Source of the DNA: Seonamhaeicola sp. ML3
GTDB lineage: Bacteria > Bacteroidota > Bacteroidia > Flavobacteriales > Flavobacteriaceae
NCBI RefSeq assembly: GCF_023273855.1
Contig: NZ_CP096884.1
Coordinates: forward strand, 1,798,001-1,862,000
Length of the DNA: 64,000 bases
Reading direction: 5' to 3'
The notes below the pieces were generated by a model, which worked only from the letters and a program-made list of their open reading frames with translations, made no database searches and was not told where the DNA came from. Below, one piece after another: positions 43,001 to 49,630 of this stretch (positions within the stretch are counted from its first letter, which is position 1; each line of letters begins with the position of its first letter). The position numbers were made by a program, and so were the translations under genes.

Positions 43001-43480
43001 AAGGGGTTTACAGAACCGGATCCAAGAGAAGATTTTTCAGGGAATGATGTGGCTAGAAAACTATTGATTTTGGCTCGTGAACTAGATTTGCAAAATGAAT
43101 TTGAGGATGTAGATGTTTTAAATTTAATTCCCGAGGCGTATCAAAATATTTCGGTTAGTGAGTTCTTAAATCAATTAGAGGTTTTAGACGAACAGTACCA
43201 AAAAATAAAAGAAGACCAAGAACCTGGCCATGTGTTACGTTATGTAGGGGATTTATCGGGAGATTTATCTCAGGACAAGGGGAATTTAGAAGTTAAGCTA
43301 GTATCCATACCAGAAGATAGCACTTTAGGTCATGTAAAAGGCAGTGATGCTATTTTCGAAATATTTACCGAGAGTTATGGAGAGCAACCTATAGTGATTC
43401 AAGGCGCTGGTGCAGGAGCAGAGGTGACAGCGCGTGGCGTTTTTGGAGATATATTAAGGTTATCTAAGCATATCAATTGA
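40082..43480 (+). CDS. Fusion: homoserine O-acetyltransferase, aspartokinase-like, homoserine dehydrogenase
   Basis: A 1132-residue triple fusion. Residues 1-328: MetX-type alpha/beta-hydrolase acetyltransferase with Ser126 (GGSLGG), Asp269 and His302 (HGHDAFL). Residues 329-773: aspartokinase fold plus ACT domains (near 620-770). Residues 774-1132: homoserine dehydrogenase with GHGGVGGA, the GFTEPDPRED acid motif and NDVARK lysine. The kinase part departs from consensus at conserved sites: KFGGKS (usual KFGGTS), GSN (usual GSD, Asn524) and THVSG (usual TDVxG, His544), so it may be inactive. The start must be TTG 40082; no ATG exists until deep in the MetX domain. It converts aspartate semialdehyde to homoserine and then O-acetylhomoserine for MetY/MetZ. 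Probably in the SAM-regulated unit. Confidence 0.88.
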   Translation: MKNSLQHIIIKDYTTISGVINPEIKLSYQVFGQPLGTAPIVLVNHALTGNSDVAGETGWWKDLIGKDKVIDTKLYTVLAFNIPGNGFDGFVIDNYKDFIARDVAKIFLKGLEHLNSGKLYATIGGSLGGGIAWEMAVEKPDFTEHLVVVATDWKSTDWLIANCQIQEQFLLNSKNPVHDARMHAMLCYRTPESFKERFQRSKNEDLEIFNVESWLLHHGKKLQERFQLSAYKLMNQLLKTIDVTKDRAANFNVLENIEAKIHIVGVDSDLFFTAEENRETHKQLALTHPNVTYSEINSVHGHDAFLMEYSQLEEIVEGIFVPNSKRRRMKILKFGGKSLANGKGLETVLSIIENKVEEGERISVVVSARGTSTDDLEAILNKAIAGEEYVSDLENLKAYQSQPSQNIDFSEEFSALDKLFEGVSLLRDYSKKTKDNILAQGELLSVKLITSLLVERGIKANATDARRLIKTNESFGNAQPISKLSKENVKDYFKKNNNVVNVVTGFIASNLKNETTTLGRNGSNYTAALLANYLDAEELQNYTHVSGIYTADPSLVPDAEQIRELSFSEANELANFGTSVLHAKTIIPLVEKNINLRILNTFNPDDKGTLITAKPSAKEVTSLSVLDNVALLNLEGRGLLGKIGVDARIFGALSSYGISVSIVSQGSSERGVGLIIDADQATQAVIALEREFESDFYSQDVNKIDVVDDVAVISIVGIELSSFHKPFNALIKNQITPLLFNNTVTGKNVSLVVKKKELHKALNVIHGEVFGVSKKINIAIFGHGGVGGALINQILKSKDDIEKRKGINLNVFAIANSKKLILDKNGVSSEWQNTIASSSHKSSIDDVITYAKNHHLENLIAVDNTASNVFYNNYVPLIEAGFDLVSSNKIANTISHTFYTELRAHLEEHNKQYLYETTVGAGLPLIDTIKLLHESGENITRIRGVFSGTLSYLFNNFSVQDKPFSAIVRETIDKGFTEPDPREDFSGNDVARKLLILARELDLQNEFEDVDVLNLIPEAYQNISVSEFLNQLEVLDEQYQKIKEDQEPGHVLRYVGDLSGDLSQDKGNLEVKLVSIPEDSTLGHVKGSDAIFEIFTESYGEQPIVIQGAGAGAEVTARGVFGDILRLSKHIN

Positions 43481-43492
43481 CAAAAGTATTTT

Positions 43493-43519
43493 TGTCACCC
43501 TGAACTTATTTAAGGGTCT
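43493..43519. repeat. GTCACCCTGAA-type intergenic repeat, second copy
   Basis: GTCACCCTGAACTTATTTAA then GGGTCT follows the stop of the fusion gene, as at 19485 after another gene. CCCTGAA and TTAAGGG can pair imperfectly. Confidence 0.5.
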
Positions 43520-43552
43520 AAACAGATATTGTGAATAATTCCTTCCGCAAGG

Positions 43553-43570
43553 TCCTAAAGACCTTTAGGA
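43553..43570. repeat. Palindrome TCCTAAAG-AC-CTTTAGGA
   Basis: A perfect 8-bp inverted repeat with a two-base centre, preceded by a further small stem (CCTT-CCGC-AAGG, 43541-43552). It is part of a three-element repeat cluster (43493-43620) before metZ. Confidence 0.5.
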
Positions 43571-43587
43571 ATAATTAAAAATAAAAG

Positions 43588-43620
43588 AGACCTGTCAGGT
43601 TTTTAAAACCTGACAGGTCT
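43588..43620. repeat. Palindromic repeat (CCTGTCAGGT family), copy 2
   Basis: AGACCTGTCAGGTTTT and AAAACCTGACAGGTCT form a 16-bp near-perfect palindrome, ending 12 bases before the metZ ATG. It is the same family as 40037-40063. The proximity to the start could influence metZ translation. Confidence 0.7.
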
Positions 43621-43632
43621 AACAAAATAAAA

Positions 43633-44805
43633 ATGAGCAAGAAAAGACAATTTGAAACCGAAGCGATTCGTACACAATCTGAAACCACTCAGTTTTCAGA
43701 ACACTCTGTACCATTATACTTAACGTCTGGATTTGTATTCGAAGACGCTGAAGAAATGAGAGCTTCGTTTGCAGAGGAGAAACAACGGGATTTATACAGT
43801 AGATATAGTAATCCTAATGTAAACGAGTTTGTAGAAAAAGTTTGTAAAATGGAAGGCGCCGAAGATGGCTTTGCTTTTGCAAGTGGTATGGCAGCTGTCT
43901 TTTCAACGTTTGCCACGTTATTAAATGCAGGAGACCACGTGGTGTCTTGTAGCTCGGTTTTTGGTGCCACACATGGCTTATTTACTAAGTATTTTCCAAA
44001 ATGGAATATTGAGTGTTCTTACTTCAATATAGATGAAGTGGATAATTTAGAAAGCCTTATACAGCCAAACACTAAATTTGTTTATGCTGAAACACCAACC
44101 AATCCGGGTGTAGATATTTTAGACCTAGAATTTTTAAGTGCCGTTTGTAAAAAGCATAATCTATTGTTGGTAATAGACAATTGTTTTGCAACACCATATC
44201 TGCAAAATCCTATAAAGTTTGGAGCAGACTTGGTAATACATTCAGCTACAAAATTAATGGATGGTCAAGGTAGAGTTTTAGGAGGTGTAACTGTTGGAAA
44301 GAGAGAACTAATTCGAGAAATTTATTTATTCTCCAGATTAACAGGGCCAGCTATGAGTCCGTTTAATGCTTGGGTGCTCTCTAAATCTCTTGAAACTTTA
44401 GCGATTAGAGCAGACAGACATTGCGATAATGCCCTAAAACTTGCCGAGTTTCTGGAAAAACATCCTAAGGTTAAATGGGTGAAATACCCTTTCTTAAAAT
44501 CACACCCTAAACATGAAGTTGCCAAAAAGCAAATGCGTTTAGGTGGTAATATTGTGGCTTTCGAGGTCGAGGGTGGTTTAGAAGGCGGACGAGCTTTTTT
44601 CGATAATATTAAACTATGTTCTCTGTCGGCAAACTTGGGAGATTCTAGAACCATTGTAACGCATCCTGCAAGTACAACACATGCTAAAGTTGAAGCACAA
44701 GTTAAAGCAGCTGCAGGTATAACCGATGGTATGGTGCGTTGTTCGTTAGGTTTAGAACACATAGATGATATTATCGTAGATATTGAACAGGCTCTAAATA
44801 ATTAA
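43633..44805 (+). CDS. metZ: Trans-sulfuration family enzyme, probably homoserine sulfhydrylase
   Basis: A 390-residue PLP enzyme of the Cys/Met metabolism family: ASGMAAVFSTFATLL, VYAETPTNPGVDILD, NCFATPYLQNPIKFGADLV and the PLP lysine in HSATKLMDGQGR. The N-terminal FETEAIRTQSETTQFSEHSV and the KLMDGQGR block resemble O-succinylhomoserine sulfhydrylase (MetZ), which makes homocysteine directly from acylated homoserine and sulfide. Cystathionine gamma-synthase or lyase activity cannot be excluded. It is separated from the fusion gene by a repeat cluster and followed one base later by a phzF-like gene. Confidence 0.82.
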   Translation: MSKKRQFETEAIRTQSETTQFSEHSVPLYLTSGFVFEDAEEMRASFAEEKQRDLYSRYSNPNVNEFVEKVCKMEGAEDGFAFASGMAAVFSTFATLLNAGDHVVSCSSVFGATHGLFTKYFPKWNIECSYFNIDEVDNLESLIQPNTKFVYAETPTNPGVDILDLEFLSAVCKKHNLLLVIDNCFATPYLQNPIKFGADLVIHSATKLMDGQGRVLGGVTVGKRELIREIYLFSRLTGPAMSPFNAWVLSKSLETLAIRADRHCDNALKLAEFLEKHPKVKWVKYPFLKSHPKHEVAKKQMRLGGNIVAFEVEGGLEGGRAFFDNIKLCSLSANLGDSRTIVTHPASTTHAKVEAQVKAAAGITDGMVRCSLGLEHIDDIIVDIEQALNN

Positions 44806-44806
44806 G

Positions 44807-45595
44807 ATGAGACTTTTTACTGTAGACGCTTTTACCGACACACCTTTTAAAGGAAATCCGGCAGCAGTGTGCGTATTGGAAAACCCACTTACCGAGGCTC
44901 AGTATTTGGATATTGCAAAGGAGATGAATCTTTCTGAAACTGCCTTTGTGTATTTAAAAGATGGTGTTTATCAATTAAGATGGTTTACACCAGAAGTTGA
45001 AATAGAATTGTGCGGACATGCAACTTTGGCAACTGCGAAAATATTATTCGATAAGTACAAGGTTGAAACAGAAGTTTTAAAGTTCAATACACTAAGTGGC
45101 GTTTTGACTGTTAAGCAAAATGATGATTTACTGGAGATGAATTTTCCAATTGGGACATTAACCCAAGTCGAAGAAAAAGATGCACTGTTAGAATCTGCCC
45201 TGATGGAAAAAATTACTACGATATCAGAAGATGATAAATGGTACTTAGCAGAATTGGAAAGTGAGGAAACGTTAATAAATCTTAAGCCTAACTTTAGTAA
45301 ATTATTGGAGCATTCAAAAAGTAAATTTATAGTGACGGCCAAATCAGATGGTGATTCGTACGATTTCGTCTCAAGGTTTTTTGCTCCCGATTATGGTATT
45401 AACGAAGACCCCGTAACTGGTTCGGCACATTGTTATTTGTCTAGTTATTGGAGCCATAAGCTCAATAAAAATACTGTAGTAGGTTATCAGGCCTCTAAGC
45501 GGGGCGGTACAGTAGAATGTGAAGTTATCGAAAACGACCGTGTTTTACTTCGCGGCAATTGTGTGATAATGGCCGAAATCTTACCAGAATGGTAA
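44807..45595 (+). CDS. PhzF-family isomerase/epimerase
   Basis: A 262-residue protein with the PhzF/diaminopimelate-epimerase-like fold. It has the family marks FTVDAFTDTPFKGNPAAV at the start, LSETAFV with the active-site Glu, LCGHATLA and, in the second half, DPVTGSAHCYLSSYW. The natural substrate of most such proteins is unknown. It starts one base after metZ, so it is co-translated in the methionine unit, but a direct role there is not established. Cytoplasmic. Confidence 0.9.
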   Translation: MRLFTVDAFTDTPFKGNPAAVCVLENPLTEAQYLDIAKEMNLSETAFVYLKDGVYQLRWFTPEVEIELCGHATLATAKILFDKYKVETEVLKFNTLSGVLTVKQNDDLLEMNFPIGTLTQVEEKDALLESALMEKITTISEDDKWYLAELESEETLINLKPNFSKLLEHSKSKFIVTAKSDGDSYDFVSRFFAPDYGINEDPVTGSAHCYLSSYWSHKLNKNTVVGYQASKRGGTVECEVIENDRVLLRGNCVIMAEILPEW

Positions 45596-45670
45596 AACAA
45601 CTTACTTAATCAAAAAAATAAGGTAATTTCTCTTCAATAATCTCGACTCTTAGGTAAAAAAAAAGAGATT

Positions 45671-46969
45671 ATGGGAAGAAGTTTTCTAGCTACTCTGTGG
45701 CTGCTATTAGGTGTTTTTGTAAATATTCAAGTCACAGCTCAAACCAAGTTCGAGGTTGAAAGTTTAAATTTTGAAGGTTTGAAGAAAACCAAGGCCAGCT
45801 TTTTAACACGCATAGCTAAAGTAAAAGCAGGAAAAGCAACCGATAGTACTATTGTTATCACAGATATTGAACGCTTTAAACGTTTAGATGGTATAGCTTA
45901 TGCCGATTATAAAGTGGAGCCCGTAGGCAATTCGCGATATAAAGTCACTTATATTATCAAGGAAAATTTTAGTGTAATTCCAGGATTTAGAATTGGGCAA
46001 GCCGCCGATGATAGCTTTTCCTATAGGTTGTCTGCTTTCGAGTTTAACGGTCTTGGAAGAAATATAGTATTTGGAGGTTTCTTTAAAAAAGAGGTTTTTA
46101 ATGGTTATGGTGTGTTCATAGAGCATCCGTACTTATTTACCAATAAACTTGGTTTAGGTTTAAATTATGTAGATGATAGTAGTCAACAGCCCATTTTTTT
46201 TGATAATGATAATTTAGAAAATTCAACCGATTATATTTTTACCAATAAAAGTTTTGAAACAACACTTTTTTATGAGCATGATTTTAAGAGCAGATTTGAG
46301 TTTTCTGTAAGAACGGCTAATGAACAATATGGCTTGTTAAATAGTGATAATGAGATAGAGCTTCAAAATTCTGAAGAACCAAGAATAAAAAGAACAGCAT
46401 TTAGAGGTGTTTACGAACATGTTGATATCGATATTGTGTATCAAAATGTATCGGGTTTTCGAAATATATTCGATATCACACTATTCGACAAAAGTAATGC
46501 CTTTATTCAGACCAATTATATAATCAATAATACAACACAGTACTTTAAAAGAATTGGGTCTAAAGGAAATTTTGCATCACAACTTCAGCTTCAAATTAGT
46601 AACAGAATAGTGGATAGTGCCTTTGCACCCTTGGTGGTTGATAATCAAATAAACACGAGAGGTGTTGGTAATATTGTGGATAGAGGCAGCTCTATTGTTG
46701 CTTTAAATTCAGAATACAGACATACTCTCTTAGAAAAAGGGTGGTTCGTGTTTCAGGGTAATGGCTTTTTAGATGCAAGTGGCGTGCAACGACCTGATAC
46801 CAATTTTGATAGTATTCTTTCTAATGATGCTATAAGAGTTCAAGCTGGTATTGGTGTTCGTTTTATTCATAAATATATTTTCAATGCGGTTTTACGATTT
46901 GATTATGGTGTAAATCTAACGGGTAATGGAGGCAATGGCTTTGTGTTTGGTATAGGACAGTATTTTTAA
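45671..46969 (+). CDS. Outer-membrane beta-barrel protein, Omp85-like
   Basis: A 432-residue exported protein: signal peptide (about 1-23, ending VTAQ), one POTRA-like unit (KFEVESLNFEGLKKTKASFL, then ITDIERFKRLDGIAYADY) and a barrel of alternating strands ending in GQYF with a terminal Phe, the outer-membrane insertion signature. It resembles a small member of the BamA/TamA/FhaC superfamily or a surface-antigen-type barrel. It stands between the methionine and sulfate-assimilation groups; a transport role for sulfur compounds cannot be inferred from sequence. Confidence 0.72.
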   Translation: MGRSFLATLWLLLGVFVNIQVTAQTKFEVESLNFEGLKKTKASFLTRIAKVKAGKATDSTIVITDIERFKRLDGIAYADYKVEPVGNSRYKVTYIIKENFSVIPGFRIGQAADDSFSYRLSAFEFNGLGRNIVFGGFFKKEVFNGYGVFIEHPYLFTNKLGLGLNYVDDSSQQPIFFDNDNLENSTDYIFTNKSFETTLFYEHDFKSRFEFSVRTANEQYGLLNSDNEIELQNSEEPRIKRTAFRGVYEHVDIDIVYQNVSGFRNIFDITLFDKSNAFIQTNYIINNTTQYFKRIGSKGNFASQLQLQISNRIVDSAFAPLVVDNQINTRGVGNIVDRGSSIVALNSEYRHTLLEKGWFVFQGNGFLDASGVQRPDTNFDSILSNDAIRVQAGIGVRFIHKYIFNAVLRFDYGVNLTGNGGNGFVFGIGQYF

Positions 46970-47026
46970 TAAAATATAGAATATTGAAGTTGTAGCATTA
47001 CATCTTAAAATACCTATATTAGCGAC

Positions 47027-47446
47027 ATGCTATCCAAAAAAACAAAATACGGATTAAAAGCACTAACCTTTATTGCTCGTGCTGATAGCGATATGCCTGT
47101 AAGGGTTGGAGAAATTGCTGCTAGTGAAAATATCCCACAAAAATTCTTAGAAAGTATCTTGCTTACCCTAAGAAAGGCAGGCCTGCTTGGGTCAAAAAAG
47201 GGGAAGCATGGCGGGTATTATTTACGTAATAAACCTTCAGAAATTAAAATGACCGATGTTATGCGGGTTCTTGAGGGACCTATAGCTATGGTGCCTTGTG
47301 TGAGCCTTAATTATTATGAAAAGTGTGATGACTGCCCAGATGAACATAAATGCAGCGTACACAGACTTATGATTGAGGTAAGGGATAGCACCTTAAAAGT
47401 TTTTAGAAACACTACCTTAGAAGATTTAGCCTTGAAAGATTCCTAA
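47027..47446 (+). CDS. Rrf2-family transcriptional regulator
   Basis: A 139-residue Rrf2 regulator with an N-terminal winged helix (LSKKTKYGLKALTFIARA; VGEIAASENIPQKFLESIL; GSKKGKHGGYYL wing). It has four cysteines in the C-terminal half, Cys91, Cys100, Cys103 and Cys109 (CxxC plus two), enough to bind an iron-sulfur cluster as IscR does; whether they do is inference. Relatives such as CymR/CysR control cysteine and sulfate genes. It directly precedes the sulfate assimilation operon, whose promoter carries GTAAT/ATTAC dyads, so it is the likely regulator of that operon. Confidence 0.92.
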   Translation: MLSKKTKYGLKALTFIARADSDMPVRVGEIAASENIPQKFLESILLTLRKAGLLGSKKGKHGGYYLRNKPSEIKMTDVMRVLEGPIAMVPCVSLNYYEKCDDCPDEHKCSVHRLMIEVRDSTLKVFRNTTLEDLALKDS

Positions 47447-47523
47447 AAATAACAAGAATCACTACATTTATTGGTCAAATCTTCTCAAAATAATCCTTTT
47501 AACATAAAAAGTTGCTAATACTA

Positions 47524-47553
47524 TTTGTAGTGTAATAAAAAGTATTACTTTTG
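47524..47553 (+). promoter_or_regulatory. Consensus Bacteroidota promoter of the sulfate-assimilation operon
   Basis: TTTG (47524-47527) and TACTTTTG (47546-47553, perfect TAnnTTTG) are 18 bases apart, the best full promoter match in the window. Transcription would start near 47560, leaving a leader of about 37 bases before the DUF2061 gene, with an imperfect hairpin (AATCCCTAT/ATAGGATT, 47555-47578). Confidence 0.7.
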
Positions 47554-47557
47554 TAAT
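47532..47557. promoter_or_regulatory. Candidate Rrf2 operator: alternating GTAAT/ATTAC half-sites
   Basis: Two perfect inverted repeats share the middle half-site: GTAATA-N5-TATTAC (47532-47548) and ATTAC-N4-GTAAT (47544-47557). They cover the spacer and the -7 box of the sulfate operon promoter. An outer pair TAATACT/AGTATTA (47516-47522, 47541-47547) adds a third dyad. Location suggests repression by the adjacent Rrf2 protein. Confidence 0.55.
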
Positions 47558-47596
47558 CCCTATTAAATTGATAGGATTAATATAACAAAACGACAA

Positions 47597-47854
47597 ATGA
47601 TAGCGCAAATGTTATTAAAAAGTAAAGAAAAATCTACGTACAAAGAGGATGCTACAGGTGAAAAACCAATTAGAAGTGTAGCAAAAGCATTGAGTTGGAG
47701 GGTCGTAGGTACTTTAGATACGCTATTGGTTTCTTATATTTTAACAGGAAGAATATCTTTAGCAGCTTCCATCGCCTCGGTAGATTTTGTAACGAAATTA
47801 ATTCTTTACTTTTTTCACGAGCGTGCATGGAATATCATTAAATGGGGTAAATAA
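47597..47854 (+). CDS. DUF2061 small membrane protein
   Basis: An 85-residue protein with two membrane helices (about 38-54 and 56-73). RSVAKALSWRVVGTLDTLLVSY and LILYFFHERAWNIIKWG are the DUF2061 signature. It is the first gene of the sulfate-assimilation operon, 14 bases before cysH. Such genes recur in this position in Bacteroidota, so a role in sulfate or sulfite handling is plausible, but none is proven and two helices are too few for a normal transporter unless it oligomerises. Confidence 0.85.
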   Translation: MIAQMLLKSKEKSTYKEDATGEKPIRSVAKALSWRVVGTLDTLLVSYILTGRISLAASIASVDFVTKLILYFFHERAWNIIKWGK

Positions 47855-47868
47855 TATACAAGAAGAAC

Positions 47869-48489
47869 ATGTTTACAGAAGAACAAATACAAGAATTGAA
47901 TAAGGCGTTTGCAAGCGCTACTCCTGCCGAGATTGTAAAAAAGGCTTTCGAATTAAGTAATGAAGCTGTAGTAACTACAAATTTTAGACCTTATGAAGCA
48001 GCTATTTTACATGTAGTAAATGCTGAAGTAAGTGAAGTTCCTGTGGTATGGTGTGATACGGGGTATAATACACCTCAAACGTATAGACATGCTGAACAGG
48101 TGATTAAAGATTTAGAACTTAATGTGTTTTTGTACGTGCCTAAGCAAACATCTTCACACAGAGATGTGGTGTTAGGAATACCTGCTGTAGACGACCCAAA
48201 CCACGCTTTATTTACAGAGCAAGTTAAGCTGGAGCCTTTTAGACGTGCCATGGAAGAACATAAGCCAAAAGTATGGTTTACAAACTTACGTCAAGGGCAA
48301 ACGGCATTCAGAAATAGCATTGATATTTTCAGTTTAAGTGCCGATGGTGTGCTTAAGGTTAGTCCGTTTTATTACTGGTCTGATGAAAAATTAGACGGTT
48401 ATTTAGAAGAAAATAATTTACCAAACGAATTTAAATATTTTGATCCAACAAAAGCATTGGCCAATAGAGAATGTGGGCTACACGCTTAA
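47869..48489 (+). CDS. cysH: Phosphoadenylyl-sulfate (or adenylyl-sulfate) reductase
   Basis: Reduces activated sulfate to sulfite with thioredoxin or glutaredoxin. The 206-residue protein has the PAPS-reductase family fold: VPVVWCDTGYNTPQTYRHAE, FTNLRQGQTAFR and the C-terminal active Cys202 in RECGLH. The CC...CxxC cysteines that bind a 4Fe-4S cluster in APS reductases are missing, which favours a PAPS-type enzyme, but no cysC (APS kinase) is in the operon. The PP-loop region is divergent (TTNFRPYEAAILH). It lies between DUF2061 and a repeat-rich spacer before cysD. Cytoplasmic. Confidence 0.85.
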   Translation: MFTEEQIQELNKAFASATPAEIVKKAFELSNEAVVTTNFRPYEAAILHVVNAEVSEVPVVWCDTGYNTPQTYRHAEQVIKDLELNVFLYVPKQTSSHRDVVLGIPAVDDPNHALFTEQVKLEPFRRAMEEHKPKVWFTNLRQGQTAFRNSIDIFSLSADGVLKVSPFYYWSDEKLDGYLEENNLPNEFKYFDPTKALANRECGLHA

Positions 48490-48497
48490 TGGTTTTC

Positions 48498-48520
48498 AGT
48501 TGGCAGTAACAGTAAACAGT
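48498..48520. repeat. CAGT-rich repeat after cysH
   Basis: CAGTTGGCAGTAACAGTAAA and CAGT: the word CAGT recurs four times at 6-8-base spacing just after the cysH stop. It looks like a degenerate short dispersed repeat. Confidence 0.4.
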
Positions 48521-48551
48521 GCAAATAACTAAAAAAGATTACTAATAAAAG

Positions 48552-48604
48552 TCTTACCCGCCCGAGTAAGAATTCCTCCCCTAGGGGAGGTTAGGAGGGG
48601 CTTT
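48552..48604. repeat. Hairpin plus CCTCCCCTAGGGGAGG palindrome before cysD
   Basis: TCTTAC/GTAAGA (48552-48571) forms a small stem, followed by the perfect 16-bp palindrome CCTCCCCTAGGGGAGG (48575-48590) and TTAGGAGGGGCTTT. This GC-rich block stands out from its AT-rich surroundings and ends six bases before the cysD ATG, covering the expected ribosome binding region. Confidence 0.6.
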
Positions 48605-48609
48605 AAATT

Positions 48610-49515
48610 ATGAAGAAAGATACGTCATACATTAACGCGTTAGAGAACGAAGCTATCTACATTATGAGAGAGGTAGCTGCGCAGTTTGAAAAGCCAGTAT
48701 TATTGTTTTCTGGTGGAAAGGATTCTATAACGCTTGTAAGATTAGCACAGAAAGCGTTTTACCCAGCTAAAATTCCATTTCCTTTAATGCATATTGATAC
48801 AGGTCATAACTTTCCTGAAACCATAGAGTTTAGAGATAGATTGGTTGAAGAACTTGGGCTAGAGCTAATTGTTCGTAATGTACAGGATTCTATCGATCAA
48901 GGAAAGGTAAAAGAAGAGTCTGGTCGTTACGCAAGTAGAAATATGTTGCAAACAACTACACTTTTAGATGCTATTGAAGAATTTAAATTCGATGCTTGTA
49001 TTGGTGGTGCTCGTAGAGATGAGGAGAAAGCTAGAGCTAAAGAGCGTATTTTCTCTGTTCGTGATGATTTCGGTCAGTGGGACGAGAAAAACCAAAGACC
49101 AGAGTTGTTTGATATGTTGAATGGTGAAATTGAATTAGGGCAAAACGTTCGTGTATTTCCTATTTCAAACTGGACAGAGTTAGATGTTTGGTCTTATATA
49201 GAGAAGGAAAACATTGAGATACCTTCTATCTATTTTGCACACAAACGTAAAGTGTTCTTAAGAGACGGTATGATTTGGTCTGCTGAAGATGGTGTAGTTT
49301 ACAGAGATGAAGACGAAGAAGTGATAGAAAAAATGGTTCGTTTTAGAACTGTGGGAGATATGAGCTGTACGGCAGCGGTATTATCTGATGCGGTTTCAAT
49401 TTCAAAAGTTGTTGAGGAAATTAGAGATTCTTCAATTTCAGAACGTGGTGCCAGAATTGATGATAAACGTTCTGAAGCAGCCATGGAGAAACGTAAACAA
49501 CAAGGGTATTTTTAA
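48610..49515 (+). CDS. cysD: Sulfate adenylyltransferase subunit 2
   Basis: Catalytic subunit of ATP sulfurylase, forming adenylyl sulfate from ATP and sulfate. The 301-residue sequence has the PP-loop LLFSGGKDSITLVRL (about residues 32-46), HIDTGHNFPET, CIGGARRDEEKARAKERIFS and the C-terminal RSEAAMEKRKQQGYF. Full length for CysD. It works as a complex with CysN, encoded 115 bases downstream; both intergenic spacers around it carry short repeats. Confidence 0.96.
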   Translation: MKKDTSYINALENEAIYIMREVAAQFEKPVLLFSGGKDSITLVRLAQKAFYPAKIPFPLMHIDTGHNFPETIEFRDRLVEELGLELIVRNVQDSIDQGKVKEESGRYASRNMLQTTTLLDAIEEFKFDACIGGARRDEEKARAKERIFSVRDDFGQWDEKNQRPELFDMLNGEIELGQNVRVFPISNWTELDVWSYIEKENIEIPSIYFAHKRKVFLRDGMIWSAEDGVVYRDEDEEVIEKMVRFRTVGDMSCTAAVLSDAVSISKVVEEIRDSSISERGARIDDKRSEAAMEKRKQQGYF

Positions 49516-49540
49516 AATTTTCTATAGAAAATTTTGCCTT

Positions 49541-49622
49541 TAGCTTTTGGTAGTTGGCCATTAGCAAATCTTAAAATAAAAATTTAATAAGCTAGAAGCC
49601 AAGAGCCAATAGCTAACAGCTA
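49541..49622. repeat. Inverted pair of GCTA-GCCAA-type repeats between cysD and cysN
   Basis: TAGCTTTTGGTAGTTGGCCA (from 49541) is roughly the reverse complement of GCTAGAAGCCAAGAGCCAAT (from 49591, continuing AGCTAACAGCTA). Together they could form a long imperfect hairpin in the mRNA between the two subunit genes of ATP sulfurylase. The composition matches short dispersed repeats of Flavobacteriaceae. Confidence 0.5.
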
Positions 49623-49630
49623 AATAAAAC

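Noticed and set aside
44322-44762. 146-codon open frame on the minus strand inside metZ
   Set aside because: Shadow of a conserved PLP enzyme; no recognisable motif.
47869-48489. Assimilatory APS reductase of the 4Fe-4S type
   Set aside because: The paired CC and CxxC cysteines needed for the cluster are absent.
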